DNA of 54,920 nucleotides from Actinomycetota bacterium (GTDB lineage Bacteria > Actinomycetota > Acidimicrobiia > Acidimicrobiales > JACDEA01): the NCBI GenBank assembly GCA_013816725.1, contig JACDEA010000001.1:1-54920 (forward strand), in the 5' to 3' direction. The position numbers were made by a program, and so were the translations under genes. Positions 1 to 9,110 of this stretch are shown piece after piece. How positions within the stretch are numbered: the first letter of the stretch is position 1; each line of letters opens with the position of its first letter. Below the pieces are notes generated by a model, which saw only the letters and a list, made by a program, of their open reading frames with translations, made no database searches and had not been told where the DNA came from.

Positions 1-1107
1 GGTGTGGCCCATGCTGAAACGCCCCGGTTGCGGGAACACGCTCAACCCGTGCGGACCGCCGCCCACATGGATCGTCCGCAACAAGGTGCCCGTCGACGTA
101 TCGATGACGTAGACCGATTTGTTGTAGCGGCCGGAGAGCCATAGGCGGGTGCCGTCCGAGCTGACACCGCCCATGTCGGGGCTGCCGCCGATGTGCCACG
201 TCGCCACCTCGTCGCCGCTTTGGAAGTCGAGCACCGAAACGGTCCCCGCCTTGCGGTTCGATACGTACAGCAGCCGGCCGTCGCGGCTCGGGTACATGCC
301 GTGCGCGCCGGCGCCCGTTTCGACGAAGCGGGTCTCCTCGAAGGTGGCGGCGTCGATGATCGACACGCCGTTGCGCGATTGATTGGCGACGTAGAACGAC
401 TTGCCGTCGGGTGCGAGCTTTACGTCAATGGGCTGACCGCCCACGTCGAGCGCACCGTTCAGCTCCATGCGCCTGACGTCGACCCGCACCAGCCAGCCGG
501 AGAACTCACAGGTGACGACCATCGTGGTCCCGTCGGCACTGAAGTCGGCATGGTCCACGCCGCTGTACGGGATCATCACGCTCTTCTGCAACTGCCACGT
601 GTGCGGGTCACGGAAGTCCAGACGCTTGCGCTGCTCGGCGACCACGATGGCGCTGGCGCCGTCGGGCGTGAAGTACAGGTTGTACGGGTCGTCGACGGGA
701 ATGACCGCGCCCGGCTTACCGGTGCGGGCGTCGATCGGTGTCAGTGAGTTGCCCTTGTCGTTGTCGACGTACAGGGTCTTGAGGTCCCAGGACGGCGTGA
801 CGTGCTGGGGCAGCTTGCCCACGGCGAAATGGTCGACGATCTGGAATGTACGCGGGTCGATCACATCGACGGTGTCGGACGTGCTGTTGGGCACGTACAC
901 GCGATCAGCGACGCCGGCCACCGCCGGGCTCATCTCGCCCGACCGGGTGTGGGCGTAGACGTCCAGCGCGGGATCGAGCGGTGCAGACGCGACCGATGTC
1001 TCTGTCGGGTGCACGTGCGGGACAGACGGCAGCGCGTGGGAGGTCGCAGTGCACCCGGCCAGCACCACGACAGTCGCCATCGTCGCCAGCGACGGTCGCC
1101 GCTTCAT
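1..1107 (-). CDS. YVTN-type beta-propeller lipoprotein, 3' end cut by window edge
   Basis: The reading frame runs from an ATG at 1107 to the window edge without a stop, so the C-terminus is missing. The N-terminus is a lipoprotein signal: basic start (MKRR), hydrophobic run, lipobox LAGC. The rest is a repeating pattern of VYVPNSTSDTVDVID, LYVDNDKGNSLTPID, FYVANQSRNGVSIID, LYVSNRKAGTVSVLD and LWLSGRYNKSVYVID, the YVTN/NHL-like beta-propeller signature. The family forms secreted or surface-anchored propellers for binding; no catalytic residues are apparent. Its start overlaps the stop of the upstream deacetylase-like gene by four bases (ATGA), so the two are translationally coupled and probably work together at the cell surface. 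Ligand unknown. Confidence 0.85.
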   Translation of the reverse strand, partial: MKRRPSLATMATVVVLAGCTATSHALPSVPHVHPTETSVASAPLDPALDVYAHTRSGEMSPAVAGVADRVYVPNSTSDTVDVIDPRTFQIVDHFAVGKLPQHVTPSWDLKTLYVDNDKGNSLTPIDARTGKPGAVIPVDDPYNLYFTPDGASAIVVAEQRKRLDFRDPHTWQLQKSVMIPYSGVDHADFSADGTTMVVTCEFSGWLVRVDVRRMELNGALDVGGQPIDVKLAPDGKSFYVANQSRNGVSIIDAATFEETRFVETGAGAHGMYPSRDGRLLYVSNRKAGTVSVLDFQSGDEVATWHIGGSPDMGGVSSDGTRLWLSGRYNKSVYVIDTSTGTLLRTIHVGGGPHGLSVFPQPGRFSMGHT

Positions 1108-1868
1108 CGGGCGACGCCCAGTAGGTCGCGCACGGTGACGGGCTCGAGGCCCCGCTGGCGCGCCGCGGCCACAACCCGCTCGAAGGCGGCAACGGTGCCG
1201 GCGTGGCCGGTGTGCAGGCTGACGATCGCGCCGGCGTGGAGCCCTGCCGTGACGCGGTCAACCACCGCCGCTGCGCCCGGGTCCTGGTAGTCGCGCGGAT
1301 CGACGTCGTAGCCGACCACCGTCGGGTAGCCCGCTCGACCGGCCTCCTCGAGTATCAGCGCGGTCGGCACCTCGATGCCTGACGGCCGGAACCACGGACC
1401 TGGCGCGGCGGCGTGGCGAGCGAGAGCGTCGCGGCAGCGGGTGACTTCACTGGCAACCGCGGTGCGGGCCAGGCCACCGAGCGCCGGGTGGGTGTAGGTG
1501 TGGTTGGCCAGCTCGTGCCCGTCTCCCATAATGAGATCGGCGACCGCGGGGTTGGCGTCGAGCCACGTTCCCACCGCGAAGATGGTGAGGGGCGCGTGTG
1601 AGTTCTTGGCCAGCGCGAGCAGCTCCCGCAACAGTCCGACGTCACCGGATCCGTGGAACGTGAACGCGATGCGCGGGCGATCGCTCGGGCCGTTGCGGAC
1701 GAACCGGGCCGGACCTGCTCGCCCGGCCGCGGTGGTCGACGTGGGCTGCGTCGAGGGAGTCGTCGTGGCAATGGCCGGTGTGACGCGCCGTCGCGTCGCG
1801 CGCGCGCAGGCGGCGAGCAGGGCCGCCGCGCCGACGGCACCAAGAAAGTCGCGTCGGCTGCCGGCCAC
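1104..1868 (-). CDS. polysaccharide deacetylase-like (NodB-fold) lipoprotein with altered first motif
   Basis: 254 residues. The N-terminus has a twin-Arg-like start (SRRDFLG) and lipobox LAAC, so it is probably an exported lipoprotein. The NodB-homology domain begins near residue 65. Motif 1 reads FTFHGSGD where active deacetylases have TFDDG, so the usual Asp pair is replaced by His-Gly. Motif 2 is intact (HTYTH, near residue 140), motif 3 is like RPSG, and the last motif is VSLHTGH. The family removes acetyl groups from peptidoglycan, chitin or other glycans. With the metal/base Asp pair changed, activity may be altered or lost, although an Asp two residues later could compensate. It is first in a two-gene operon with the propeller lipoprotein. 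Confidence 0.8.
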   Translation of the reverse strand: MAGSRRDFLGAVGAAALLAACARATRRRVTPAIATTTPSTQPTSTTAAGRAGPARFVRNGPSDRPRIAFTFHGSGDVGLLRELLALAKNSHAPLTIFAVGTWLDANPAVADLIMGDGHELANHTYTHPALGGLARTAVASEVTRCRDALARHAAAPGPWFRPSGIEVPTALILEEAGRAGYPTVVGYDVDPRDYQDPGAAAVVDRVTAGLHAGAIVSLHTGHAGTVAAFERVVAAARQRGLEPVTVRDLLGVAR

Positions 1869-2079
1869 GGCGAGCGACGCTAACGCCGGAAATGCACCTC
1901 GTCAGCGCGGGGCGGCGCTGCTCGGGGTCACTTGATCCCCCGCGCCAGCCGACACGTCAGCTCGAACTGACCTGCGCCTTGGATGTCTTCAAGATTAGGT
2001 TCAGGCAGTTGCCAGCTAGCTGAATTGGGCGGGCCTACGCGGGGCTATGCTCGCTCGGGCGAAGGCCGCCGGGGGGAAT

Positions 2080-2457
2080 ATGGCCGAACGCGTGCTGATC
2101 ATCGAGGACAACGAGCAGAACCTGAAGTTGGCCCGCGACCTGTTGCAGTATCACGGCTACGAAACCCTGGTCGCCCGCACGGCCGCCGAGGGGGTCGCCT
2201 TGGCCGAGACCGGCAATCCTGACCTGATCCTGCTCGACGACCGCCTCCCCGACGGCGATGGGCTCGCCACCCTGGCGCGGCTGAGAGGCATGGACGCCAC
2301 CGCCGCCGTCCCCGTCGTGGCGGTCACGGCCTCTGCCATGAGCGGCGATCGCGAGCGGCTGCTCCAGGCCGGCTTCGACGGCTACCTCTCCAAACCGCTC
2401 GATAGCCGTGCGTTCCCTGACCAGATACGCGGTTTCTGCCGGCCGGGCAGTACATGA
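2080..2457 (+). CDS. DivK-like single-domain response regulator
   Basis: 125 residues, one CheY-like receiver and no output domain. It has the acidic pocket (IIEDNEQN), the phospho-acceptor Asp in LILLDDRLPDGDG, the conserved Thr/Ser (VAVTASAM) and the Lys in LSKPL. The EDNEQN start is typical of DivK-type receivers paired with hybrid or orphan kinases. I chose the ATG at 2080 because a G-rich Shine-Dalgarno-like run (GGGGGGAAT) precedes it; an ATG at 2047 would add 11 residues without receiver homology. Its stop overlaps the start of the cyclase gene (ATGA at 2454), so it opens a three-gene signalling operon and is a likely phosphorylation target of the kinase encoded at its end. Confidence 0.9.
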   Translation: MAERVLIIEDNEQNLKLARDLLQYHGYETLVARTAAEGVALAETGNPDLILLDDRLPDGDGLATLARLRGMDATAAVPVVAVTASAMSGDRERLLQAGFDGYLSKPLDSRAFPDQIRGFCRPGST

Positions 2458-3584
2458 CCGAGGCCCCGGCCAAGATTCTGGTCGTCGACGACGTCCCGAC
2501 CAACATCGCGTTGCTCGACGCTGTGTTGAGCCCGAGGGGCTACGTCGTGGTCTCGGCCAAGGACGGCAATGAGGCGCTCGAGGTGGTAGCGCGCGAGAAG
2601 CCCGACCTCGTTCTGCTCGACGTGCACATGCCCGGGATGGACGGCTACCAGGTTTGCCGTCATCTTCGGTCCGACCCCGAAACGCAGTTCCTGCCCGTCG
2701 TCATGGTGACGGCCACCGCCGAGCAGGAGAAGGTGAAGGCCATCGAGGCCGGCGCCGAGGACTTCATCCCGAAACCGTTCGACAAGGCCGAGCTGCTGGC
2801 CCGCGTGAAGTCGCTGCTGCGGATCAAGAGTTACCACGACACCATCGAGCGGCAGGCGACCGAACTTCTCGAACTCAACCGCACACTCGAGGCGCGGGTG
2901 GCCGAGCAGGTTCAGGAGCTGGCCCGCCTCACGCGCCTGCGGCGCTTCCTCTCGCCTCAAGTCGCCGACCTCATCCTGTCGTCGGGCGACGAGTCGATCC
3001 TCGAGAGCCATCGTTCCGAGATCGCAGTCCTCTTCTGTGACCTGCGCGGCTTCACGGCATTCGCCACACGCGTCGAGCCCGATGAGGTGATGAGTGTCCT
3101 TAACGAGTTCCACGCCGCGGTCGGCGAGCTGGTGCGCCGCTTTGACGCCACCGTCGGCTGGTTCGCGGGCGACGGTCTGATGGTGTTCTTTAACGACCCG
3201 GTGCCTCGACCCGAGCCCGCCGTGCCCGCGGTGCAGATGGCGGCGGAGCTGCGCGACAGCGTTGCTGCGCTCGGGCTCGAGTGGCATCTGCGCGGGTACG
3301 ACCTGGGGCTCGGTATCGGCATCGACGTAGGCGACGCGACCCTCGGCCAGATGGGCTTCGAGGGGCGCTTCGACTACAGCGCCATCGGAAACGTGGTGAA
3401 CCTGGCGGCCCGCCTATGCGCCGAGGCCAAAGACGGTCAGATACTCATCTCGGAGCGCACACATTCCTCCGTCCAGGCGTTCACTGACGTGGAGCCGGTT
3501 GGCGAACTCCAACTCAAGGGCTTCGCCAACCTCATTCCCGTGTGGGATGTGACCGACCTCCGAGAGTCGCTGACCGGCCAGTGA
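2454..3584 (+). CDS. response regulator with class III adenylate/guanylate cyclase output
   Basis: 376 residues. Residues 1-125 form a receiver (acidic VVDDVPTN, phospho-Asp in LVLLDVHMPGMDG, Lys in IPKPF). A helical, probably coiled-coil linker covers about 130-170, ending in RRFLSPQVADLI. A class III cyclase domain covers about 190-365. Metal-binding Asp residues are visible in LFCDLRGFT and WFAGDGLMVFF, and the transition-state Asn/Arg in IGNVVNLAARL. Its expected product is cAMP or cGMP; base specificity cannot be read with confidence. The phosphorylated receiver would switch cyclase activity, so kinase input is converted into a cyclic-nucleotide signal. The gene overlaps both neighbours (ATGA upstream, GTGA downstream). 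Confidence 0.93.
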   Translation: MTEAPAKILVVDDVPTNIALLDAVLSPRGYVVVSAKDGNEALEVVAREKPDLVLLDVHMPGMDGYQVCRHLRSDPETQFLPVVMVTATAEQEKVKAIEAGAEDFIPKPFDKAELLARVKSLLRIKSYHDTIERQATELLELNRTLEARVAEQVQELARLTRLRRFLSPQVADLILSSGDESILESHRSEIAVLFCDLRGFTAFATRVEPDEVMSVLNEFHAAVGELVRRFDATVGWFAGDGLMVFFNDPVPRPEPAVPAVQMAAELRDSVAALGLEWHLRGYDLGLGIGIDVGDATLGQMGFEGRFDYSAIGNVVNLAARLCAEAKDGQILISERTHSSVQAFTDVEPVGELQLKGFANLIPVWDVTDLRESLTGQ

Positions 3585-6220
3585 GCGCGGTCGCGATGGA
3601 AGGGGGCGAGTTCGAGGCCTTCATCCACCCCGGCTCGCCGGCCAACCTTTATCGAGTGGCGCGGGTGTGCGCACTCATCAGTGGCGGAACGGCTGCGGCG
3701 GGGACGCTCGCCAACCTGACAACGCCGTCGCCCGGTTACAACGGGCGCGGCGTCGCCGTCGGGTGCGCGGTCGCCGCCAGCTTCGCGGTGATCTTCAGGC
3801 TGCGGGCCGGTCGACTGTCGATGCGCACGATCGTGCTGATCATGGCTCTGGGAAACGTCGCCTTGTCGTCGGCCAACTACTTCAGCGGTCCCTACGCGCC
3901 ACGGTCGGTCTTGATCTACCTGTGGATGGCCGTCGTTGTCTATGGGTTCTTCCCGCGCTGGGCCGGCGTTCTCCACGGCGCTCTGTTCGCCGCCGGCTTC
4001 GCCACGGTGCTGGCCTTTCAAAAGGGGCCAAGCGACCTTACGGCCCGTCCGATCGCGGCGTGGGCGATCAGTATGGCCACGGTGCTCGGCATCGGGGCAT
4101 TCCTGAGCTGGCTCGTGGAGCGCGTGCGCCGCCTCGCGGTAACCGAAGACGAGAGCCGGCGCGAAGCCGAGCGGGTCAACGAAGAACTCGAAGTTGTGAG
4201 CCGTCACAAGACGGAGTTCCTCTCCAACATGTCGCACGAACTGCGGACCCCGTTGAACGCGGTGATCGGGTTCTCCGAGGTGCTCGAGGACCAGCTTTTC
4301 GGCGAGCTGAACGAGCGCCAGCTTGATTACACGAACGACATCTTGACGTCGGGCCGGCACCTGCTGGCGCTCATCAACGACATCCTCGACCTGGCCAAGG
4401 TGGAGGCCGGACGCATGGAGCTGGACATCGAGAAAGTCGCGGTGGCGGGCGTGATCGAGGCGGGTATGACGATGGTCCGCGAGCGAGCAACGCTCCACGG
4501 CATCACGCTCGAGGCGGCGGTGGAGCCCGACGTCGGAGAGATCGCAGCCGACGAACGCAAGGTCCGCCAGGTCCTCTTCAACCTGCTATCCAACGCGGTG
4601 AAGTTCACACCCGCCGGTGGTCAGGTGCGCGTGTCGGCGAGGCGGGCCGATAACGAGGTCGAGATCGAGGTCGCCGACACCGGCGTCGGAATCGAAACGG
4701 CCGAGCTGGACCGCGTCTTCCAGGCGTTCGAGCAGGTGGCTGCGGTCAGTGTCGCTGCTCACGAGGGCACCGGGCTGGGGCTGGCGTTGGCCCGTCGGTT
4801 CGTCGAGCTGCACGGCGGCCGCATCTGGGTCGAGAGCGAGCCCGGCCGCGGCAGCGAGTTCACATTCAGGTTGCCGGTGACGACACGCGAGGCGGCGCCG
4901 GTCGATGCGGGCGAAGCGCTGGCCTCTCCGGGATCACCGGCCGAGTCCAGTGCGACTCCGGCCATTCTCGCCAACCCGCGAACGCCGGCGGGGCGCTACC
5001 GCCTGGCCCGCGTCTGCGCAGTGACATTCATCGGCGCCGGCGCGGCCGGCCTGCTCTCTGCGGTGCTGACGGGGCCGGTGTCGCAGTTCGACGCCGGCAG
5101 TTTGACGATCCTTTCCGCGCTCGCACTCGTGCTGGGAACGTTGATGGTGGCGTTCGCCCGGCGCGTGCCGATGCGCGTCATCCTCGCCTTTTTGGCCCTC
5201 GGCAACGTTCTGACCACGCTCGTCGTGTACTTCAGCGGACCCTACGCGCCGCGTTCGGTCCTGGTGTACATGTGGCTTGCGGTGCTCGTGTTCGGCTTCT
5301 TTCCGCGACGGGTCGGGCTGGCGCACATGGCGCTCATTTCGGTGAGCTACGCCGTCGTTCTGGCCAATCAACACGCCGACGTGGCCCTGATGAGCGGCCG
5401 CTTCGCCACATGGTTCATGGTCGTCGGCACGGCGACCGCAGTCGGCTACTTCGTGAGCTGGCTCGTGTCGTCGGTGCGCCGCTTGGCCGTCTCGGCCCAT
5501 CGGAGTCGCCAGGAGGCCGAGCGGGTGCGCGCCCAGCTGGAGCTGGTCAGCCACCACAAGACCGAGTTCGTAGCCAACATGTCGCATGAGTTGCGCACGC
5601 CCCTCAACGCGGTGATCGGATTCTCCGAGGTACTCGAAGACGAGTTGTTCGGCCCGCTGAACGAGCGGCAGCGGGACTATGTCAGCGACATCCTGACGGC
5701 GGGCCGGCACCTGCTCGCGCTCATCAACGACATCCTCGATCTGGCCAAGGTGGAGGCGGGTCACATGGAGATCGAGCTTGGTCCGGTACCGGTGCGCGAG
5801 GTGCTCGAGCAAGGGATCACGATGGTGCGAGAGCGTGCGACCAGCCACGGCATCACGCTGGAGTGCGAAGCCGACGACACCGTGGGCGAGATCAACGCCG
5901 ACGAGCGCAAGATGCGCCAGGTCGTGTTCAACCTTCTATCCAACGCGGTGAAGTTCACGCCCGACGGTGGTCGGGTGCGGGCCTCAGCCCGGCGCGTCGA
6001 TGGCCACGTCGAGGTCGCCGTCGCCGACACCGGGATCGGCATCCCCGACGCCCACCGTGACCGCATCTTCGAAGAGTTCGAACAGGCCTCGACGCAGCAT
6101 GAAGGCACCGGCCTCGGACTGGCACTCGCCAGGCGCTTCGTCGAGCTCCACGGCGGCCGGATCTGGGTCGACTCCGAGCCCGGCGAAGGCAGCGTGTTCA
6201 CCGTCAGCCTCCCGGCATGA
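3581..6220 (+). CDS. tandem-duplicated membrane histidine kinase (two full kinases in one chain)
   Basis: 879 residues in two homologous halves. Each half has about six hydrophobic segments sharing the string YFSGPYAPRSVL, a short coiled coil (ESRREAERV / RSRQEAERV), a HisKA domain with NMSHELRTPLNAVIGFSEVL, and an HATPase_c domain with N box (LFNLLSNAVKFTP), G1 box (DTGVGI / DTGIGI) and G2 box (GTGLGLALARRFVELHGG). The phospho-acceptor His residues are 219 and 669, exactly 450 apart. The halves are clearly diverged, which argues against an assembly artefact. I chose GTG 3581 because it overlaps the cyclase stop (GTGA); ATG 3596 is possible. It is the likely phosphodonor for the two receivers encoded just upstream. 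Confidence 0.92.
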   Translation: MSAVAMEGGEFEAFIHPGSPANLYRVARVCALISGGTAAAGTLANLTTPSPGYNGRGVAVGCAVAASFAVIFRLRAGRLSMRTIVLIMALGNVALSSANYFSGPYAPRSVLIYLWMAVVVYGFFPRWAGVLHGALFAAGFATVLAFQKGPSDLTARPIAAWAISMATVLGIGAFLSWLVERVRRLAVTEDESRREAERVNEELEVVSRHKTEFLSNMSHELRTPLNAVIGFSEVLEDQLFGELNERQLDYTNDILTSGRHLLALINDILDLAKVEAGRMELDIEKVAVAGVIEAGMTMVRERATLHGITLEAAVEPDVGEIAADERKVRQVLFNLLSNAVKFTPAGGQVRVSARRADNEVEIEVADTGVGIETAELDRVFQAFEQVAAVSVAAHEGTGLGLALARRFVELHGGRIWVESEPGRGSEFTFRLPVTTREAAPVDAGEALASPGSPAESSATPAILANPRTPAGRYRLARVCAVTFIGAGAAGLLSAVLTGPVSQFDAGSLTILSALALVLGTLMVAFARRVPMRVILAFLALGNVLTTLVVYFSGPYAPRSVLVYMWLAVLVFGFFPRRVGLAHMALISVSYAVVLANQHADVALMSGRFATWFMVVGTATAVGYFVSWLVSSVRRLAVSAHRSRQEAERVRAQLELVSHHKTEFVANMSHELRTPLNAVIGFSEVLEDELFGPLNERQRDYVSDILTAGRHLLALINDILDLAKVEAGHMEIELGPVPVREVLEQGITMVRERATSHGITLECEADDTVGEINADERKMRQVVFNLLSNAVKFTPDGGRVRASARRVDGHVEVAVADTGIGIPDAHRDRIFEEFEQASTQHEGTGLGLALARRFVELHGGRIWVDSEPGEGSVFTVSLPA

Positions 6221-6727
6221 GGCTCTCTGGGCGCGCGGGCGCGCCTGCTCACGGAGTGGCGGCTAATCAACTAATCGATCTCGCCCCCGTTTGCGCTGAC
6301 ACGCTAGAAGTCGTACGGGAACTATCCCGAGGCTGAGTACCCAAGCGTGGTTCGACGACTTCGCTCTCGAGTTGCCGCGAGTCTTGAAGACAACGGGCAG
6401 CCTGGGCATGATCAAGTCGACGCTCGCGTCAGGCAGCTCGATGAGCGCGTCGTGCGAGTAGCCATGAGACTTGCTTCCCGAGTCCGAACGAGCCAGGACC
6501 CGTCGTATCGACGGGACCGGCGGAAACGTGCCGCACTGCGATGCCGAAGGGGACCTCGAAGCGGCGTTAAGGACTTCGACCCAATCCTTCGGGTATTTGT
6601 GCATCACGAGGCGCGCGTGGAGTGACGAGGAAGGGTCAGAAGCTGAGCGGTACGGGTACAGACCTGGCGCGACTCGCGGCACCAACGCCGCCTAGCGGGC
6701 GATACGCCTTCAAGGCTCTCGCGATCC
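6221..6727 (+). other. intergenic stretch without a convincing gene
   Basis: About 500 bases between the kinase operon and the nuclease gene. A minus-strand open frame (6263-6685, 140 codons) and shorter plus-strand frames exist, but none has a recognisable domain or Shine-Dalgarno site, and their composition looks like incidental open frame in GC-rich DNA. It probably holds the end of the signalling operon and degenerate sequence. Confidence 0.4.
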
Positions 6728-8328
6728 TTAGTCGCAGTCCCGGCAACGATCACTCCCCTGCGCGAACTGTCCAACGTGCTTCAGCAGGCCGCATGCGGCA
6801 CAGGCGCGCTCGGTCGGCATCACCCGCGGGGGCGTCGTCGCTGTCGACCGGCGCTCCGAGGTTCCCTGACTGGCCCCGGCGCGGTAATACGAAAGGCGAA
6901 GCTCATAGCCGGCCCGCCGGCCCTGGTCGGTAAGCGCAACGCCGCCGCTGGCGAGCCTCCATCGCCACGGCTCCACATGCGTGATCCTCGTGCCGTCGAC
7001 GACGGGCTGGAGCGATAGCGCGTCCCGGAGTCCGAGACGGTAGTCCTCCATGTCCTCCGGATCGACGAAGTCAACGGGGACCCCGCGCTGCCGCTGATCT
7101 CGTTGAACCAAGGCAGCCAGCTTGAGCGGATCGCTCTCGCCTGGCTCGTTGCTCACGGTAGCGGGCACCGACACGACGGCGGGTTGGGTGCGAAGTTCAG
7201 CGAGCGAGTCGAGCAAGGCGTCGACGAGCGCGGTGTGGGCCCCGGCATCCACCGAGGCCCACAGGTCATGAATGATCTGGCCCACGTCGTTCCACATCAC
7301 GTGCGCGAACCGCCCGCCGAAGGTCTCGACAGGCTGGACCACCGGCATGGTTGGCGTCACATAGATGAGGTCGCGCTCGAACTGGGGATAGTGGTGGGCG
7401 GCAAGATCGAGGTAATGCTCCAACTGGCCGGTTCGATGGCTTGCCTTCTCCGTCTTCAACTCAATCATCAAGGCGCGTGTCGGCCACAACACCGCGAAGT
7501 CCGGCCATCCCGCCTTCTCGGTCGGCTCGCGCGACGGAAGCTCGAACTCGTTGACGAATTGGCCGGGTCTTGGCGCAGCGGCGCCGAACGCCAGCGCCTC
7601 GAGTCTCGCAACGAACGCAGCCCCGTCGTGAGGGAGTGCACATCGCTCGTTCCACTTGCGCGGCTCGTAGCCCAGGATCATCGAGGCCAGCATCTGCTGG
7701 ACGAGCGCCTCGCGCCCACACTTGGCGAGGCGCTCGGCCAATTCGGCCGGATCTGGGAGCTGGCCCACCGCGTCGACGGCAGGCGCGACCGGCAGCGCCA
7801 CACGAGATTGCGGTGTTCTCGGCGCGACAACCTGCCCTGTGGCCGGCTCCATAACACTGAGATCCCAAAGCTCAGTCATCGCGTCGAGCTCCGACGGTCG
7901 TAGGACAAGTGGGTTTCCCATCTGCGGCGAGCGGATGATTTCGGCCTCGGAAAGGCGGGCTTCGCCGATGAAGGCGACACGGGAAATTCGCTCGCGCAAC
8001 GGCAGGAGCCGGAGTGGCACGTACGGTCGCCAAGCATCGCGCTCTTCCATGTCGATCCACTCGGCGCCCTCGCCGCGCGCCATCGCGACGTCGTCGACGA
8101 TCTCGCCCGCCGCGATGGGCCCGCCACGCGCGGATCCGTGCCGGCAACCCACAGAAAGCATCGCTGGCCAGGCCTCATCAGATCGACCCGATAACTCTGC
8201 ACGAGCCGCCACCGATCGACGATCCCGTGTTGCAGCAGGTCGGCCTCGACGTCGAACACGGCCGGATTCGCCTTCAGGAGCCAGGCTCCGATCGGCCGTC
8301 CGTCGCGGGTCGCCCATGGCTGCGTCAC
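6728..8328 (-). pseudogene. EVE domain - PD-(D/E)XK nuclease - zinc ribbon protein, frameshifted
   Basis: The gene starts at GTG 8328, preceded by GGAAGGATGG. The first ~70 codons encode the start of an EVE/PUA-like domain (GAWLLKANPAVFDVEADL, CFLWVAGTDPR). The frame then breaks at about 8117-8122 in a GGGCCC run and continues one frame over with IAAGEIVDDV. Restoring one base gives 533 residues. The middle part holds a nuclease-like core (WPDFAVL ... MIELKTEK, the D-ExK motif). The C-terminus is a zinc ribbon (CAACGLLKHVGQF then CRDCD). EVE domains are known to read modified cytosines, and PD-(D/E)XK folds cut DNA, so a modification-dependent restriction enzyme is the inferred role. The frameshift may be real or an assembly indel. 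Confidence 0.7.
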
Positions 8329-8477
8329 GTCGTCACCATCCTTCCAAAGCGCTGCAGTCAGAGCGACCAGCCATCGAGAAGCTCTCCGGCGATCTGAGAG
8401 GCCGGTTTTCGAGCTTGCACCCGCGCGCCATCGCGTGATTCAACGTGTTCCTCACCGGGTTCACGAAGGAGAACGAA

Positions 8478-8708
8478 ACGATGGCCCTCGACCAGTCTGG
8501 CCTCACCGATCTGCTCGACGCACTGCGCGCCAGCGGAGATCCCGACTCCAAGCGCGAGGCCGATCGGCCTCGGGCTCCAAGAGCTGATCGACCTCGAAGC
8601 CGCGGCGACATCGTGCTGGTGGTGTCGTCGGGCAGAAGCGGGCCACTCAGGTCATCGGCGCCGGCCAGTACGAACGGCCCGACACGCGCAGCACCCATTA
8701 CGCGCTGA
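8478..8708 (+). pseudogene. IS256-family transposase, N-terminal remnant
   Basis: An ATG at 8478 with a good Shine-Dalgarno (AAGGAG eight bases upstream) opens MALDQSGLTDLLDALRASGD, which matches the usual start of IS256/Mutator-type transposases. After about 30 codons the frame breaks. Pieces consistent with the family continue in other frames (LQELIDLEA, then VIGAGQYERPDTRS, where IS256 proteins have IGAxxxERTxxR). The catalytic DDE domain is absent. This is a dead insertion sequence fragment. It abuts a fragment of a different transposase at about 8710. Confidence 0.65.
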
Positions 8709-8710
8709 TG

Positions 8711-8972
8711 GGCAAAGGCATCGACACTGCACCACCGCCAGCGGCTCGAGCAGCCGCCAACCGACTTCGCCGCGTAGTCCCGCACGTTCGGTCGACACAC
8801 CGGGTTCTGGCGCGCTTGGGCTCCGGCGGAACCCTGGATGAGGCCATCTTCACGAGGAAGCTACGGGCGACCACCTAGCATCGTGTCGCTACAACCTGCA
8901 GGTCGGAGAGTTTCTGCCAGGTTTCTGCAGTCCCCGCCCCCGTCGCGCAGGAATAGAGCATCGGTTTCCTAA
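8711..8972 (+). repeat. degenerate second copy of the tRNA 5' flank (transposase end + tRNA 5' half)
   Basis: This stretch resembles 16846-17113 in order and orientation. It has a transposase C-terminal tail in one frame (LHHRQRLEQPPTDFAA and stop, against LHHRRRLEQPPTDLAA and stop), the shared string CACCTAGCATC, then TTTCTGCAGTCCCCGCCCCCG against TTTCTACAGCCCCCGCCCCCG, and finally the 5' half of tRNA-Arg. The two copies are diverged, so the duplication is old. It is the left border of the island. Confidence 0.7.
8936..8972 (+). pseudogene. tRNA-Arg(CCT) 5'-half remnant (left att-like site)
   Basis: This has the acceptor strand GCCCCCG, a damaged D arm, then ATCGGTTTCCTAA, matching the complete tRNA at 17076 up to the anticodon loop. 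Beyond 8972 the match ends. The D arm has lost pairing (GCGC ... GAGC instead of GCTC ... GAGC) and the 3' half is missing, so it cannot be a functional tRNA. It marks an old recombination border of the island. Confidence 0.75.
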
Positions 8973-9110
8973 CCCGACCTGGTGGCTCGCGCTGACGCTG
9001 GTCGGAGACGTCCGCAGGTCAGGACCGGTGTTGTCTGACCGCCAAAGTGCCGCCAAGAATCCGCCGATCACCGCCCGTTGTGGCACGGCAGTGGCACGGC
9101 AGTGGCACGG

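Noticed and set aside
3581..6220. Tandem kinase as an assembly duplication
   Set aside because: The two halves are clearly diverged at both DNA and protein level while keeping all motifs.
6263..6685. 140-codon minus-strand open frame
   Set aside because: No recognisable family, no Shine-Dalgarno and shadow-like composition; left as intergenic.
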